A stretch of 64,000 nucleotides of DNA from Acanthornis magna (GCA_036785705.1 JAWUZG010000001.1:2542001-2606000); one strand, 5' to 3'; shown: positions 22,291 to 34,084, numbered from the stretch's first letter. Program-made: numbers and translations. The notes: a model not told the origin generated them from the sequence alone.

Positions 22291-25200
22291 ATCATTCCTT
22301 GTTCTTTATGTTCTTATATTCAGCCAATTCACCAACATTTGCCATTTATGAGAAAAATTAATGTGTTGTAGTGTTAAAAGTGTCTGCAGTTCCTTAACTC
22401 TTCGTGTTTTTCTGGGGCTTCCTGAATTTTCATACCATTTGGACCACTTTGCTAACTAGAAATCAGATTAGGAGCTGACCTACTTCAGTGGACAAAAGAA
22501 ATGACTGTTGTTAACAATCTATTCTAGAAATATACACATATATGTCTACATATTTTTACATCCTACTTTTTTTTTTTTTAATTTTTAATTTTATGCTATG
22601 AGGATAGCACTTAATCACTGCAAAACTTGAGTAATGAAAGTAGAAAGGAGTTTCAGATTTTCTGGTGTTTGTCCTCTGTAAGTGGTCCTCAGTCTTCCAC
22701 AAATGAGCTTTCATCTTTCTCTTTGCTTCTGCTCCACCCCTTCAATTTTTTCCCCAGACATTACTGACTTCCACTTGGGGTTCCTCTGGCTCCCATCACT
22801 GCCTTCTCAAAGGATGGTTCCCTCCACTGTGTCAGCTCTGACTGTGCTGGTCAATTCATCTGTGCTCTGCATCACTCATAGTTAACCTGGAATATACCAA
22901 ATTCAGCTGTTTCAGACTTGAAGGCTACACTTTTTCAGATTTTATGTAATGTAGGGTAGGTAGAACTGTACCACTCCATAGTTTTTAACTTGCACCAGTG
23001 ATAGCGCACACTGGAACTCCATGGAATACAAGAGAATGAGAAATTCCCACACCGCTTCTTAATTTCTTTCTTTAAAAATGGATGTAGTAGTATAGACTGA
23101 TATCTTATTGTTTGTTACCATGAAAAGTCATTCTTGCGAAACTTGTCATCTGCTTTCCCTATTTACAAAATTACTGCTTCTCCACCCTCCCCTTCCAGCT
23201 GCCAAGCTTAGAGCAATATTGTACTTCTTTTTAAATGTAAATTATTTATTCTTGGGCAATAGTCAAGCAGGATGTTGCAAGTAGATATCACTTTTTAAAA
23301 CAGACTGAACCATCCAACAGAAGAAATCAAAATTAAATCATAAGAATCACTGTCAAACTGTTAATATTGTTTATTCTTCCCTTTGTCTTCACTGACCCCT
23401 TGGAGAAAAAGTTCTTCTTATAAAGGCTTATCTAATACATATCCAATTATTTCTTAAATAGTGTTCTGGAGTGTATTTCACGATCAGTTGTGGTTAGTGT
23501 TTTAATTAAACTTTTGCAGGGTATCTGCATGAAAATATAGCCAGTGAGACAGACACACACTTGTTCTACGGGAGGTGATTGACAGCAGGGAACAGATTGA
23601 CTTGGCATGTTAGTAAGACTCATTAATCTTCCTCAAGTGCATACTGGGAAAACACGGAGTTCTCTCAACAAGCTGCTACCAAAACAGAGTTTCTGTTTGA
23701 GCAGTAGGAAAACTAACAGTATGAGGGGAAGTTGTAAGCAAAGAGGGAGATGCTCTTCCATGATGAAGCTTTGTAGTCTGGGGGGTGCTTTAATATTTAG
23801 AACAGGGTAATGGATGCTCGTTAGAAATCAATCCATTATCACTTTGGTTTGAACTTCTGTGTTGTGAGTATAAAGTTGGATCTTAGACATTGAAATCTTG
23901 CTATGAATCTTGAACTAGAGATTATTTTATTAATTTTGTGTTGTACAAATGTGCTGCTTCTTAAAAAGAAAAGTATATATAATGTACTTTTGTACCTATC
24001 TAATGTGACAAAAGTTGGGAAATATAAGTTTCTTAGATGAGGTACAACAGAAGGGCTGCTGAATGTACAAGGATATCCTGTTGGAGAATCAAATTAATTA
24101 AAGTGGAAGAAATTAGTTTCCCTTAGTATTTCTGATCAGCTTCTCAGTAGAGACACTTCTAACATCACTTATATACGACTTGTGTTAGACAAGTTTTCAT
24201 TTTTCTTATATGGAAAATTTAGCAGGAAGAATTGAATTTTTTATTTTTTTCTGGACTCTTAAATCACTTAATGGCTAATATTTTAACCACAGACTACATC
24301 TGGTAATTCTCTACAATCTACTCTTCTAATTTTTATTCTTGTTACAATGAATACATGATCTGAAAAACCTCTTTTTAACACAGAATGCAGAAAGTCATTC
24401 CAACTGAGGTGTGCTGAGGTGAGACATATAATGAGGCATTTTGAGGGCGATATGCACGTGTACACCATTACATTTATGATATGGCCCTGAAATCTGTCTA
24501 TAATGCAGATGCAACTGACATAAAGAACTTAACTTTGTAAAGGGCTATGAATGTGCTTTTTATTCCCACTAAACTCAATAGGATGCTCAGCACATGGCAG
24601 AATTCCCTCGAGGTAAAAAAATACTCAAGAGCCCAGACAGCAGTGGCCATAAGGAGGAAATGAGGCCTAAGTTCTCTCCAACAGTCTCTTTCCCATATAA
24701 TAAATTAAATTTATGTACCTCACAAGATGAAAAGCTAAGATGATCTGAAGAGGTGATTGCAAGTAGTCTGTGAACACGACATTTGTTTTCTAAACTTTTT
24801 TTTCTCATTGCATCTCCCTGAAAGTACCAAAGGGACTGAACTTACAGAAATCATCTCTATCTCAAACATACAATTTAGTTTTCAGATATTTTTTCATTTG
24901 TAAAATGAAGAACATTTTTTATTGATGCTGTAAATAGTACAGGCGAAGTAGATGCTATCAAAACCCCCATGAAATATTCCAAGCAGCATCAGCATCTGCT
25001 TTATGTACAACATATTGCAAAAAAAGAAGTTTCCTCTGCTTTCTTGCAGAAGAGATTTCTGTGTACATTCATTGTGTTTGCAGAGCTTTCTCTTTCAATG
25101 TGGTGTCAATGGAATGGAATTAACTATAAATCTTAGCAGGCCTACAGACACACAGGGAAATAACACAGACTGCAACACACTTGAGCATGGGGGATGTATA

Positions 25201-26047
25201 TTGGAGCAAAATTGGAGCAAAATTGGACATTAATAGAGGTTTCCTGGTAGCAGAACTGCTGTAATATGAATTTTTATTCAAATTTGGTTTAGCCGGCATG
25301 CTTGAGGTGTCGTGCTCGGTTCTGAAATGTAAAGCTGACAGCAAGATACAATGCAAAATAACACTTCACGTTTCCAAGGGAGAACTCTGCTGTGTCTTCC
25401 TTGGTCCTCTATTGTAGTTGTCCGCAGTTCTTTACATTTCCAAATTTAGGCTCATCAATACATATCCCTTCAAGAGGATCATGGGTACAGATTCTAGAAA
25501 GAAGGTGAAAAACAAAGACAATTTTAGTGATGTTCATCAGTGCCTCTTTTTGGGATGTTCTGTAGGTTATTATATCTGGCGCTTTCATAGACCATCAAAG
25601 TTCTTCCACCATCTGGAATCAGCAGGCTTTTGTACTCATTACTTTCAAAAATTAAGTCCATGGTTTCAGCTCAGCATGCAAACAGCAAAACTCAGATATT
25701 TGCAAAGTGTTCTTTGAGCTTTCTTGCCAGTGAGTAATGGGTGATAGCAAAGAAGCTCATAAATAAGTTTGCTTAGAATTTTTTTTACAATGTTTGGCAA
25801 AATGCACAGTCTATTGATCCTAAATCTTAGCAGTGATGTACCCATTAAGATTTCCTTAAGTAAGTTTTAGGAGGGGGGAAAAAAGTCAGCAAAGAGCAAT
25901 AATATTCAGTTTACAGACAATGGAAGAGTAAAGTACAGTTCGAAGCAGCTCAGAAGTGTCTATGTGGACATTTTCATTCTATGGCACCTTCATAGAAAAC
26001 TGATCCCTGTGTTCCTGTCATCACATTGTTGCTAAAAGGTTGGAAAG
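22291..26047. other. Unique AT-rich sequence, no gene recognised
   Basis: A T/A-rich run occurs at 22568-22594 and an 11-bp tandem unit (TTGGAGCAAAA, two copies plus a part) at 25201-25227. A short word near 24563-24600 resembles an old amniote repeat. No exon, RNA gene or LINE is recognised. Confidence 0.5.
24563..24600 (+). repeat. Possible ancient amniote repeat remnant
   Basis: The words CCCACTAAACTCAATAGGAT and GCTCAGCACATGG resemble the reptile-type repeat motif CCATTGAACTCAATGGGAT ... GCTCAGCACC. It is short and degraded, so confidence is low. Confidence 0.25.
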
Positions 26048-26375
26048 ATTGTTCAGCCTGGGGAAGAGACCTAATTGCGACCTGCAAGGAAGGTGGAGAA
26101 AGACTCTTTACAAGTGCATGGACTGACAGGACAAGGGGGGATGGATTTAAACTGAAAGAAAGTAGGTTTAGATTGAATATTATAAAAAAGTTCTTTTCTG
26201 TGAGTTGGTGTGGCCCTGGCACAGGTTATGACTGTCCTGTCTCTGGAAGTGTTCAAGGCCATGTTGGATGGGGCTTGGAGCAACCTGGTCTGGTGGAAGG
26301 CATCCCTACCCATGACAGGGGGGTTGGAACTAGATAAACTTTAAGGTCCTTTCCAAGCCAGGCTCTTTCATGATT
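26048..26375 (+). mobile_element. CR1 LINE 3' end, sense, about 330 bp
   Basis: This is one of the longer CR1 copies in the window. In order: TTGTTCAGCCTGGGGAAGAG, GACAGGACAAGGGGGGATGG, TTTAAACTGAAAGAAAGTAG, TTGGTGTGGCCCTGGCACAG, GGAAGTGTTCAAGGCCATGT, TGGGGCTTGGAGCAACCTGG, CCCATGACAGGGGGGTTGG and a damaged tail (TTTCATGATTCTA). Relative to the family, it lacks part of the piece after CCTGGAGAAGAG and most of the piece between GCACAGGTT and CTGGAAGTG. It covers the 3' non-coding end and a little of the preceding region; any frame across it is meaningless. Confidence 0.93.
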
Positions 26376-28421
26376 CTAAAGTGTGAAGTCAGGTTTTGGT
26401 CTCCCTTAGGACTGATTTGGGAGGGGGATTTTTCTGCATCTCGTACCAATGCCTAATCCTCTATGCTACACTACATCAAAATCAGAGAAGCTGTTAAGAA
26501 CGTGGCCTTTGCCACCTGGGCAGCTTTACCACAGTCAGACAGCAAAACACAGTCTGTATCTTCTCTGGCCTGTGCTCATGTCCAGCCATAAGTCCAGTGT
26601 TCAGATGGCCTTGCACCTCTCACTGTTTTTATGCTGCACATTCACCCACATGCTCCCTTAAATCAGATTTCTCCCTTTGGCAGGTTAGTGTCTAAACCTC
26701 TCCACCACAAGGCAGAGATCTTTCAATGCTTTATTGAACATTGTTCCAACATCTCCAAACCACGGGCTGCACCAGGTAACGTTCCTCTGAAGATCCAGAG
26801 TTAGGCATTGATGTATGACCACAGATCTGAGATTCAGAATTTTGAAAACTCTCTTTCAGTCTCCCACCATATGCACCCAAATAACAAAGGACATTGGTGG
26901 CGTTGAGACGAACAGGTTCTGTCAAGTTTGGTGAAGCCTAAACTGGAGATGAAAAGAAAAAACTGGAAATTTCTGTATTCATCATCCAGTGACATTTGAG
27001 GAATGAAAAAAGGCCTGTGCTTCTGGAATTAGAAGCTTTATTTGAAAATGTTTCAGGAAGAATTTTTCCTTGTACCTTAGTTCAGCTTTTGCCACTTGCT
27101 GTTTCTGGAGAAATTTCTGTATAAGATTTCAGACCAGCTCCTCATCCTTACCCTTCCTTCACCTCCCTGATCTTCCGTACACTCTGTGAAGCACAGATGG
27201 GAGCAATCAAAACAAGCCAAATGTGTGTGTCAGCCCCTTCACCCACATATGCACTGAATGAAGGAGAATAAAAGAACAAACAATACCTCTAATAGGGTGC
27301 CACAATAAAAGCCACATAAACCTAAGGGTGACGGCCATCACAGAAAGACGCTTTTAAATTACGAATATTTCACACCAAAACTATTCCAGAACCTGAGATA
27401 AATGTGGATAAGCAAAAGAGATGTTTTATCTAGGCATCACTCCAAGCAAGGTAACTGTGAAGCTTTGGGGAAAGTATTGCAGTTCAAACCCTTCAGGACA
27501 GGGTTTGAACTGGTACCAATCAGTGAAAGAAGCATTAAAGCCAATTAAAAATAATATTCTTATATAGGGCAACTGTTGCCGTTAATCGAGCCAAAATAGT
27601 TTCCGTAGCACCAAAAGTGCTTGTGCACAAGCAGATTATCTGAGAAACTGCTGCTGAGCTCTTACAGCATTTTCATAGGTTGGCAGTAGAGGCTGTTATG
27701 ATTATGCAGAAAGTGCACAGTAATGGTTTAGTTATTACCAAATAATTCCTGTATTGCTAATTACATGGAGCATTTTGAATAAATTATTCATATGCAGTTT
27801 AACCTTTTTAAAACAAATGTTTTTAATCTGTTTTTAATCTGTTGTAGGCAGCCCCTGTTTTGTTCAAGTGCACACTCCCAGAGTAAATAGTACTGATGCT
27901 ACTAACTAACATGGGCTATTTTGGGGGACAGATACTTCAAATATCCATTTCTTCCCTATGTGTGAGTGCCTGGCTATGCTAAATTGTTGCACAGACCATG
28001 CAGTAAGTAGATTCAGCAATAAAACTGACTGCAAATTAATCGAATGTTGTCTTTGTCACAATGATGGATCATGTACAGTCAAAGATCTGACACCATACAA
28101 GTTAGAAGGGACTATTTCTCCTCCTTACTTGCTCTATTTTTCAAAATTCATATGGTAATTCACCTAGAAAATCTCAAAATTGTTGGTTGGTAGACTCAGC
28201 AAGTTTGTTTTCACTTGACATTTGAGTTGCAGTTGAGGTATTATGAAAAGCTGCCTAAATGTCTAGGTGCTGAACACCTTTGCAATGCAGTATAAATTAT
28301 TTTATTACCAATGACTTATATGTGCTTTACCTAGTCTTCTGAGTTTTGCTAAGATTAGGTTTTCAGTTATTATTTATTTCCACATCTCTGCAAATATAAA
28401 AAGTGAATTATTCATTTCTGT
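26376..28421. other. Unique AT-rich sequence, no gene recognised
   Basis: The stretch contains a perfect 13-bp hairpin at 27480-27512 (listed separately) and an 11-bp direct repeat at 27819-27843. At about 27700-27830, AT-rich homeodomain-type words (TAGTTATTACC, CTAATTACAT, AAATTATTCATATG) give a conserved-element look. No coding exon is recognised. Confidence 0.5.
27480..27512. ncRNA. Perfect 13-bp stem-loop, function unknown
   Basis: CAGTTCAAACCCT at 27480-27492 is exactly complementary to AGGGTTTGAACTG at 27500-27512, with a seven-base loop (TCAGGAC). Pairing does not extend outward, so it is shorter than a microRNA precursor. It could be a structured RNA element or a chance or slippage-derived inverted repeat. 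Confidence 0.25.
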
Positions 28422-28638
28422 GTCATAGCCTCGTATGGTTGGGAGGGACCTCAGAGGCTATCTCATCTATCCCCTGCCCTAAGAGGCATCAACAGCAGAT
28501 GTATTAATCCTGACAGATGCTTGTTTGAGGTATTCTCATAGATTTCCAGAGATGGAGTCATCACAATGTCCCAGAGAGTCTGCTCAATGTTTCCCTACCC
28601 ACAGTTCAAAAGAGGGTTTGTTTAGGTTTTTTATCCCC
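28422..28638 (-). mobile_element. Old CR1-type LINE, antisense, first part (interrupted by LTR)
   Basis: The segment begins with a degraded complement of a CR1 tail (TCATAGCCTCGTATGGTTGG, then GAGGGACCTC) and continues through AGATTTCCAGAGATGGAGTC, CAATGTCCCAGAGAGTCTGC and TCCCTACCCACAGTT. The divergence suggests an old subfamily. The match is cut at 28638 by the LTR and seems to resume at 29615. Confidence 0.7.
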
Positions 28639-28779
28639 TGTCTTGGTTTTGGAGAAAAAGTGTCAGGAGGAAGCACTGCAGGATGAGTGTCTCCTCCCCA
28701 GGGAAAAGGGCTTCCCCTCTTCCCTCCGCCAATGAAACAAATTAACCACAGCAAGTGAAAGTGGGAAAAAACTGAACTA

Positions 28780-28785
28780 TTTATT
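28780..28785 (-). promoter_or_regulatory. LTR polyadenylation signal (AATAAA, minus strand)
   Basis: TTTATT on the + strand reads AATAAA on the minus strand. It sits where an R region signal would be expected for a minus-oriented LTR. Confidence 0.5.
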
Positions 28786-29359
28786 AACCCAAAATGAAAC
28801 TGGGAAGAAACAAAGAGGGGGGGGAAGGGAAAAGGACACCCACAAGAAGCTGACAACAGGTCCCCCCAGCCTCATGGAAGGTGAAGAGGAGTCCACTTAA
28901 CAGCCTAGACAAGGGCAGATGGAAAAAAGGAACCTCATTGACTCTTGAACGCCGGTCCTCCTCCGGTGAAGCCAGTGGAATCCGGTGGCTCCACCCCTTC
29001 ACTCACTGGCGTGGCCTTCCTCAGAGTTCAGACCTCACTGGGGCCACCCCACAGGCACACCGGGGCCACCCCATGGGCTCCCCAGGCTGGAGAGGAGGGA
29101 AGGAAGATAGGGAGGCCAGGGGGAGGAAAAGAACAAACAAAACCTTTTTCCTAAGCTAGCAGCGAAAAGCAGTGTAGAGAGCAGTGCCGTGGTCTCTCCA
29201 AGAGCCGTCGACCCCTCCGCCTCTCTCTCCATCCCCCGTCCCTTCCTGGGCCATTGGACTGAGCTGTTTAAGCGACACCTGCAGGTGCCGGTTCGGCTGA
29301 ACAAACCCTGGCTCTGGCTCCACCCCCCTGGGTCCATTGGCCATTGGACCGAGCTGCCA

Positions 29360-29515
29360 GGTGGGGGCTCAGTTGAACTGACCACTCGGTCGGCCATTTA
29401 ACTGACCGCCGGGTGTGGGCTCAGTTGAACTGACCACTCGGTTGGCCATTTAACTGACTGCCAGGTGTGGGCTCGGTTGAACTGACCATTGGGCAGCCGT
29501 TTAACTGACCCCAGC
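29360..29515. repeat. Three tandem copies of a 52-bp unit inside the LTR
   Basis: The copies start at 29360, 29412 and 29464. Each opens GGTGTGGGCTC or GGTGGGGGCTC, then has GGTTGAACTGACC or AGTTGAACTGACC, then GGCCATTTAACTGAC or a variant. The third copy is the most diverged. A looser, related stretch lies upstream at about 29253-29359. Tandem repeats in U3 often carry enhancer sites; here that is inference from position. Confidence 0.92.
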
Positions 29516-29614
29516 TCTGCCCCCGCCACTGGGTTCATCTTAAAGGCACAGTAGCTGTGGGCATTAAGAAGGCAGGTAAGGAATAATGTAGCTTCCTAAT
29601 GCCACCCCAGGACA

Positions 29615-29830
29615 CCCCCTAATGTCTTTGCTTTGATGGAAACTCATTTCTAATCCTTTCCAGCACTGGCCTGAGGAATAGATTCCTACCCTTCACACGG
29701 CAGCAGTTATTTCTCTACCTGAAGACCACTACTGGTTCCACAACAGATTATTTCCTTCATTCGTTTCTCATAAACCATATTTCCTTATTCTTCTGAAGGT
29801 TTTCTAGCTTGACTCAGCCCTGTGAGCAAA
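29615..29830 (-). mobile_element. Old CR1-type LINE, antisense, continuation after the LTR
   Basis: CTAATGTCTTTGC, TTTCTAATCCTTTCCAGCAC, TGGCCTGAGGAATAG and TTTCTCATAAACCATATTTC fit the antisense order expected just after the part ending at 28638. This suggests that one CR1 element was split by the LTR. The match is weak beyond about 29700 and is judged by eye. Confidence 0.5.
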
Positions 29831-29969
29831 ATGTGGTATTTCATCTTCACGGGAATTTCATTCTAGTTTCTGTGATGTAGCTGTCTACAGCAAAGTCACC
29901 AGAGGCTCCTTTTATACCCACCAGAGAGCTCATCGCCATAAAATCAGCAGCACTCCAGGCACAAATGGT

Positions 29970-30062
29970 TTCCGAGCCCCATCCAAGCGGGCCTTGAACA
30001 ATTGCAGGGATGGGACATCCACAGCTTCTCGGGGCTAGCATCACCCAATGTAGTACTGGCCC
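29970..30062 (-). mobile_element. CR1 LINE fragment, antisense, lacking the tail
   Basis: GAGCCCCATCCAAGCGGGCC, TTGAACAATTGCAGGGATGG and GACATCCACAGCTTCTCGGG follow the antisense CR1 order (CCCCATCCAACCTGGCC, TTGAACACTTCCAGGGATGG, GCATCCACAGC). The terminal tail is missing or unrecognisable. It is a separate, older copy from the interrupted one. Confidence 0.8.
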
Positions 30063-32304
30063 ACTTTGAGACACTGTAAATCAGATTCTTTTCCATGGAA
30101 AACCTACGTAATCACTACTTCTTCATGCTAAACATACATGAACGAGCTGCTAATTATTCTGAGGTGTTGTATATTGCAAGTGTCTCGTGTTAATTTAAAT
30201 TAATGTGGGAGTCTAAACAAATGTACTTCTGCTCCATCTGCCTTTGAATGCATGTACACGTAACTATTTCCACTGAACTCTGAGTAAATTTATTCTCCAA
30301 AACTCCAGACCTCACTCCAGTGCCTGTGCTTCACAGTTTGGTGGCATAAAACACTAGACAAAAAAGTGGTGGTTTGCAGAAAATCCATGGGGATCAGGAC
30401 ACCTAAGGCCCCAGCCAAGACCATTCACTGATTTCAGTCTTAGACAAATCTCTTTCTTTGTTTCCCTTTTTATCTCTATCCTTTCGGATCTCTGGGACAA
30501 AGAATATCTCTTTCTTTGTGCTTCAGTCTCTGCTGGGACTTCTGAGTGCTATTGGAAACCAATTAATAATAATAATATATTAAGCTTATAATAAACTTGA
30601 CATTTACAGGAAGAAAAGCTACTCACTTTTATTTCTGAATATGTTAGATATAAGGCCAAATATATCCTATACCAGGAATACTTTTGTATCAAGGGGAGAA
30701 TTTCTGGTCCATTGAAGAAAAAGGGAGTTTTGTAGTCACAATTTTAACTGCAATCTATTATTAAACCCAAAAAGAGCAAGGTGTGACAGCAGGGTGCAAT
30801 GTACCAGGTTTTTTATCAGATAACTGTAGAATTAGACACGGAGGGGACTCTTCTTAGGTTTTAGAAGATTTTCTTATGGATTGTTCTTCTGGCTGGTTTT
30901 CCAATACAGTACTCATTTCTCACAAGTTTGGAGTTCATATTGTGTCAATTCTTGTTTCTACCTATGCTGGATCTAACAGCTCAGAAGCATTTCCTGATAT
31001 TCAGTTTACAGTTTGCTTTATTCATGGAAATGTCCCTTTAGAGCTTCATTTTAAAGGCTTATCTATTTCATAGAAACTAATGCACTTTTCATTTTCTAGT
31101 ATTAGGTATTAAACACAGATAGCAATCTTTGAAATTTTTTTTGTGGAAAAGGTTATTATTTTTCTTTTTATCACATGGATGTCTGTAAGTAACATGTAAA
31201 ATTATCTCTGCTCTTCTCTCGTAGAATTGCAGACACATAGTGCTTGACTGCAAAGCTCTGCAATTTTCATGTTGTTTTTTTTTTTAAACCCTGCATTTAA
31301 AGTTTCACATCTGCAGATCTGAAGAGGAGGATGTAAAATAAAAAGCACACAATGTTCTCAGGAAAACAAAAGAGGAGTGGGTGGCTTTAGATAAAATGAT
31401 TGCCTTGTACCTCTGACACTGATTATTTTGTTTGGTGGCGCACAAGGCTCTGAAGGAAAGGAGTCCATTTGGGAGAGACATCTGCACTCTGCATTTGCCC
31501 AGTACAATGGGATGCAGGTTAGTCCCTGGCTGAAGGAAGAATTCAGATAGATTCAGGCAGAAATGAATGTTCAGTGTTAAGCAAAGAATGCTGCATTCCG
31601 GAATGGATGTTAAACGATGTGTCAGGCAGCTCTAAAGCAGACCCTTTAAAATGAAAAGATAGCATTGCCTCCATGTCCTACTTGCTTATTTGCACTGAAG
31701 CATCAGTGACAAAATATAGATTGTTTCTCTGATTCTATCCAAAGCAAGGCTTTGATTATCCTCAGCTGCCAGGCAGACTAAGCCCCAGGTATTATCACAA
31801 GACAGACTTTCAACTCAAGACACAGTTTACATCGAATTTGTGGTCAAAACATTTATAGCTGTCCTGGGCATAGGCAGAATCATAACTAGAACCCAAGATA
31901 TTTTTCAAGTAAGAGGTTTTTTGGGTTTTTTTTTTTTTATTTCTTGTATATTTCAAGCCAAACTTTGAAAGGCACCTTTTTCTACAAAAATTACAAGGAT
32001 TTCTCAGGGAAAAGGTGGGTATTCGTGTGTAGAAATGAGGAATTATGAGATTTCACTCTAGTAAGCCTAAGGGGAATACATTTTTTTCTTACAGGTCAGT
32101 GAAAACAAGGTTAGTTGAACTTCTTGTTGAATAATCAAAAACCAATATACTATACATCCATGTAAAACTTGTCTGATTCAATATTTGCTTTAATTAGGCT
32201 TGCTGTAGAAGCTAGTGATCCCTTTAGAGCACCAGCATTTCAAGTTAGGATTCCACTGAAAGTCTTGCCATGCCAATTTAAAAAATGCCTCCCTTTTCCT
32301 TGTT
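30063..32304. other. Unique AT-rich sequence, no gene recognised
   Basis: A possible antisense MIR-like stretch lies at about 30440-30590 (CTTTGTGCTTCAGTCTCTGC, then AATTAATAATAATAATAT), too degraded to list separately. T runs occur near 31271-31284 and 31929-31940. No exon or RNA gene is recognised. Confidence 0.5.
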
Positions 32305-32326
32305 AAAAAAAAAAAAAAAAAAAAAA
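32305..32326 (+). repeat. Poly-A run, 22 A
   Basis: Twenty-two uninterrupted A are followed by GAGAGAAAAG. No AATAAA lies within the preceding 30 bases, so there is no clear retrocopy signature. Confidence 0.9.
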
Positions 32327-32419
32327 GAGAGAAAAGCAAAATCTAAGCATTAAAAACATACTTTCATTATTAAATACTAATGAAAAAAATTTCAAAGCAT
32401 AGTATTCCCTACTTTTGCA

Positions 32420-32512
32420 GAAGGCTAATCTAAGGGACAGAGAGGTTACACAACTTAGTCTAGGTAATGTAACATATTAAAGGGAGGGTCAGGACTGGAA
32501 CATAAGAGGTTT
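32420..32512 (+). repeat. MIR-like ancient SINE fragment
   Basis: GGGACAGAGAGGTTACACAA and CTTAGTC, then GGGAGGGTCAGGACTGGAAC follow the MIR order CACAGAGAGGTTAAGTAACTT, CAAGGTCAC, GGCAGAGCCGGGATTTGAAC. MIR-type elements predate the bird-mammal split, and such worn pieces survive at low density in bird genomes. Confidence 0.6.
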
Positions 32513-34084
32513 GCTTTTTTTATCCTGGGAATATACATAATTCTAATTTCATACTTAAGAATATCATGAGAACAATCTGCTGCTCCTATTATTTTTTTAA
32601 TATTATTCCAAATGGGTAGTGTTAAGGACAATTTAGACAAAAGTCAATGCTTCCCATTTGTGGGAAAATCCTTGTTCTTTTGAAAAAAGACTGGATTGGT
32701 CTGAGAATGTTTTATGCCAGAATTTTCTGTAGAGCAGAAGCTCTCATGAGGCATTGAAATTGGCAGCCTGGCTACACGTATTTCTACAAGGATATCGGAT
32801 TTACAGGACTGCAGCAGAGATTTCATAAAGTCCCTGGTTTTAGGGCAAATCACCCAGGAAGACTCGCCCAGGAGTGGGGACCTCATATCTCCACGGTGTC
32901 TGGCTTTAAATGCTATCCTGCCTCACGGCTAAGCCAGCACCAGAGCTGTCTCACAGGGGGCTGCATTTGGACTGACACATCTAATTTCTTTTTTTTTAAC
33001 TTTGTCCAAAATATTTCCAATCCCTGCTAGTGTGGAGCATAGTAAAAAGCCTCTTCCTCTTCTCAGTTTTAAGAAGACAAATGAATAAGCAACGAAAACA
33101 TCTATTAAACCACCTTACAAAGGTTCTGGTTTCCTCAGAGCCTAATAAAATAGCCTTCAGGTGTTAGAGCTTAAATGAGACAATAAACTTCACCACACTG
33201 GGGGTGTTTTAGGCTTTTTTGGATCATTGATATGCTAAGACTTTTAACATTCATACTTTCAACTCCAAGCAGTAGAGGGTAAAACAAATAGATGCAAGTT
33301 TCTAATGTTTCCAAAGCATTCCCCAGAAATTAAATATACTGCTAGATAATTTTTGTGCTTCTTTTTGGGTAAAGATTCTGCTTTAGAATTAAAATCCTTA
33401 CTCCTCTAGATATGCAGATGTTTACAGGTCTGACATTGAAAGGTATCTTTTGGGTACATTGTTCGTTGCATTCCACTTTCTAAGCCCTTCCTGTCAGAAA
33501 TGTTGAAGGAATGGACTTTCTCCTGGTGGTGTTCAGCAAGGAAAATGGCACATTTTTTGCTAATTATTTGCCACTATCGATGCATATCCAAATCCAGGCA
33601 AAGCAACAGAACTAGAAAAAAAAAATGGGAAAGATATGAAAAAGAGAAAGAAAACCTCAATAAAAGCCAAAGGTGTAGAAAACACTGAATTAAAAAGACT
33701 AAAGAAAAAAGTGAAATAAGTCAATGGAAAGAAACAGAGAGTTCAGCTCAGAATGAGAAAAGAAATAATGATGCTGCTTCTTTCAGTGTATTAAAGGAAT
33801 GGTAAATCTAAAGTGGAAAAGTTCAGGAAAAAAATCATGAAAACAGAAAAAGACACCACAAAATGATAAAGAAAAATAAAACCAAGAAACGCTCTAATAA
33901 TTCCAAGTATCTTATTTACAGGGAAGTGCTTGTAAATATGCCTTCCATATGCTTATAAATATTAATGTTACATATTAAACATACAATAAAAAGGCAAGCA
34001 AAGGAAAGAATCTAGCTTTAATGTGATTGTGATTTTCTAAGCTGTGACACTCTTTAGCATTGACATAATACACCAGGAATTTAA
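32513..34084. other. Unique AT-rich sequence including a purine-rich tract
   Basis: No gene or transposon is recognised. The most obvious structure is the A/G-rich tract at 33590-33895, listed separately. Confidence 0.5.
33590..33895 (+). repeat. A/G-rich strand-asymmetric tract, about 300 bp
   Basis: For about 300 bases the + strand is dominated by A with some G (GAAAGAAAAC, AAAGAAAAAAG, AAAGAAACAGAGAG-type words) and has few pyrimidine runs. It is not a clean microsatellite. A very old poly(A)-like expansion or a low-complexity tract fits best. Confidence 0.6.

Larger units (their letters stand above)
28639..29614 (-). mobile_element. Solo LTR of an endogenous retrovirus, 976 bp
   Basis: The ends are TGTCTTGG and CCAGGACA, a near-perfect terminal inverted repeat with the TG...CA ends of LTRs. 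The flanking bases share CCCC (TCCCC before, CCCCC after), a plausible 4- or 5-bp target duplication. The only AATAAA lies on the minus strand at 28785-28780, about 140 bp before the minus-strand 3' end, so the LTR most likely reads right to left. The block is clearly GC-richer and CpG-richer than its surroundings. No internal gag, pol or env sequence or second LTR is adjacent, as expected after LTR-LTR recombination. The 52-bp repeat array lies in the inferred U3. Confidence 0.7.

Noticed and set aside
29035..29397. 120-codon minus-strand frame and overlapping + frames
   Set aside because: They lie in the GC-rich LTR, where stop codons are scarce in all frames. No gag, pol or env similarity is seen.
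29360..29515. Regular spaced repeats that could suggest a CRISPR array
   Set aside because: The units are continuous 52-bp tandem copies without unique spacers, inside an LTR of a vertebrate genome.
32305..32326. A22 run as a retrocopy tail
   Set aside because: No AATAAA in the expected distance and no transcript-like sequence upstream.
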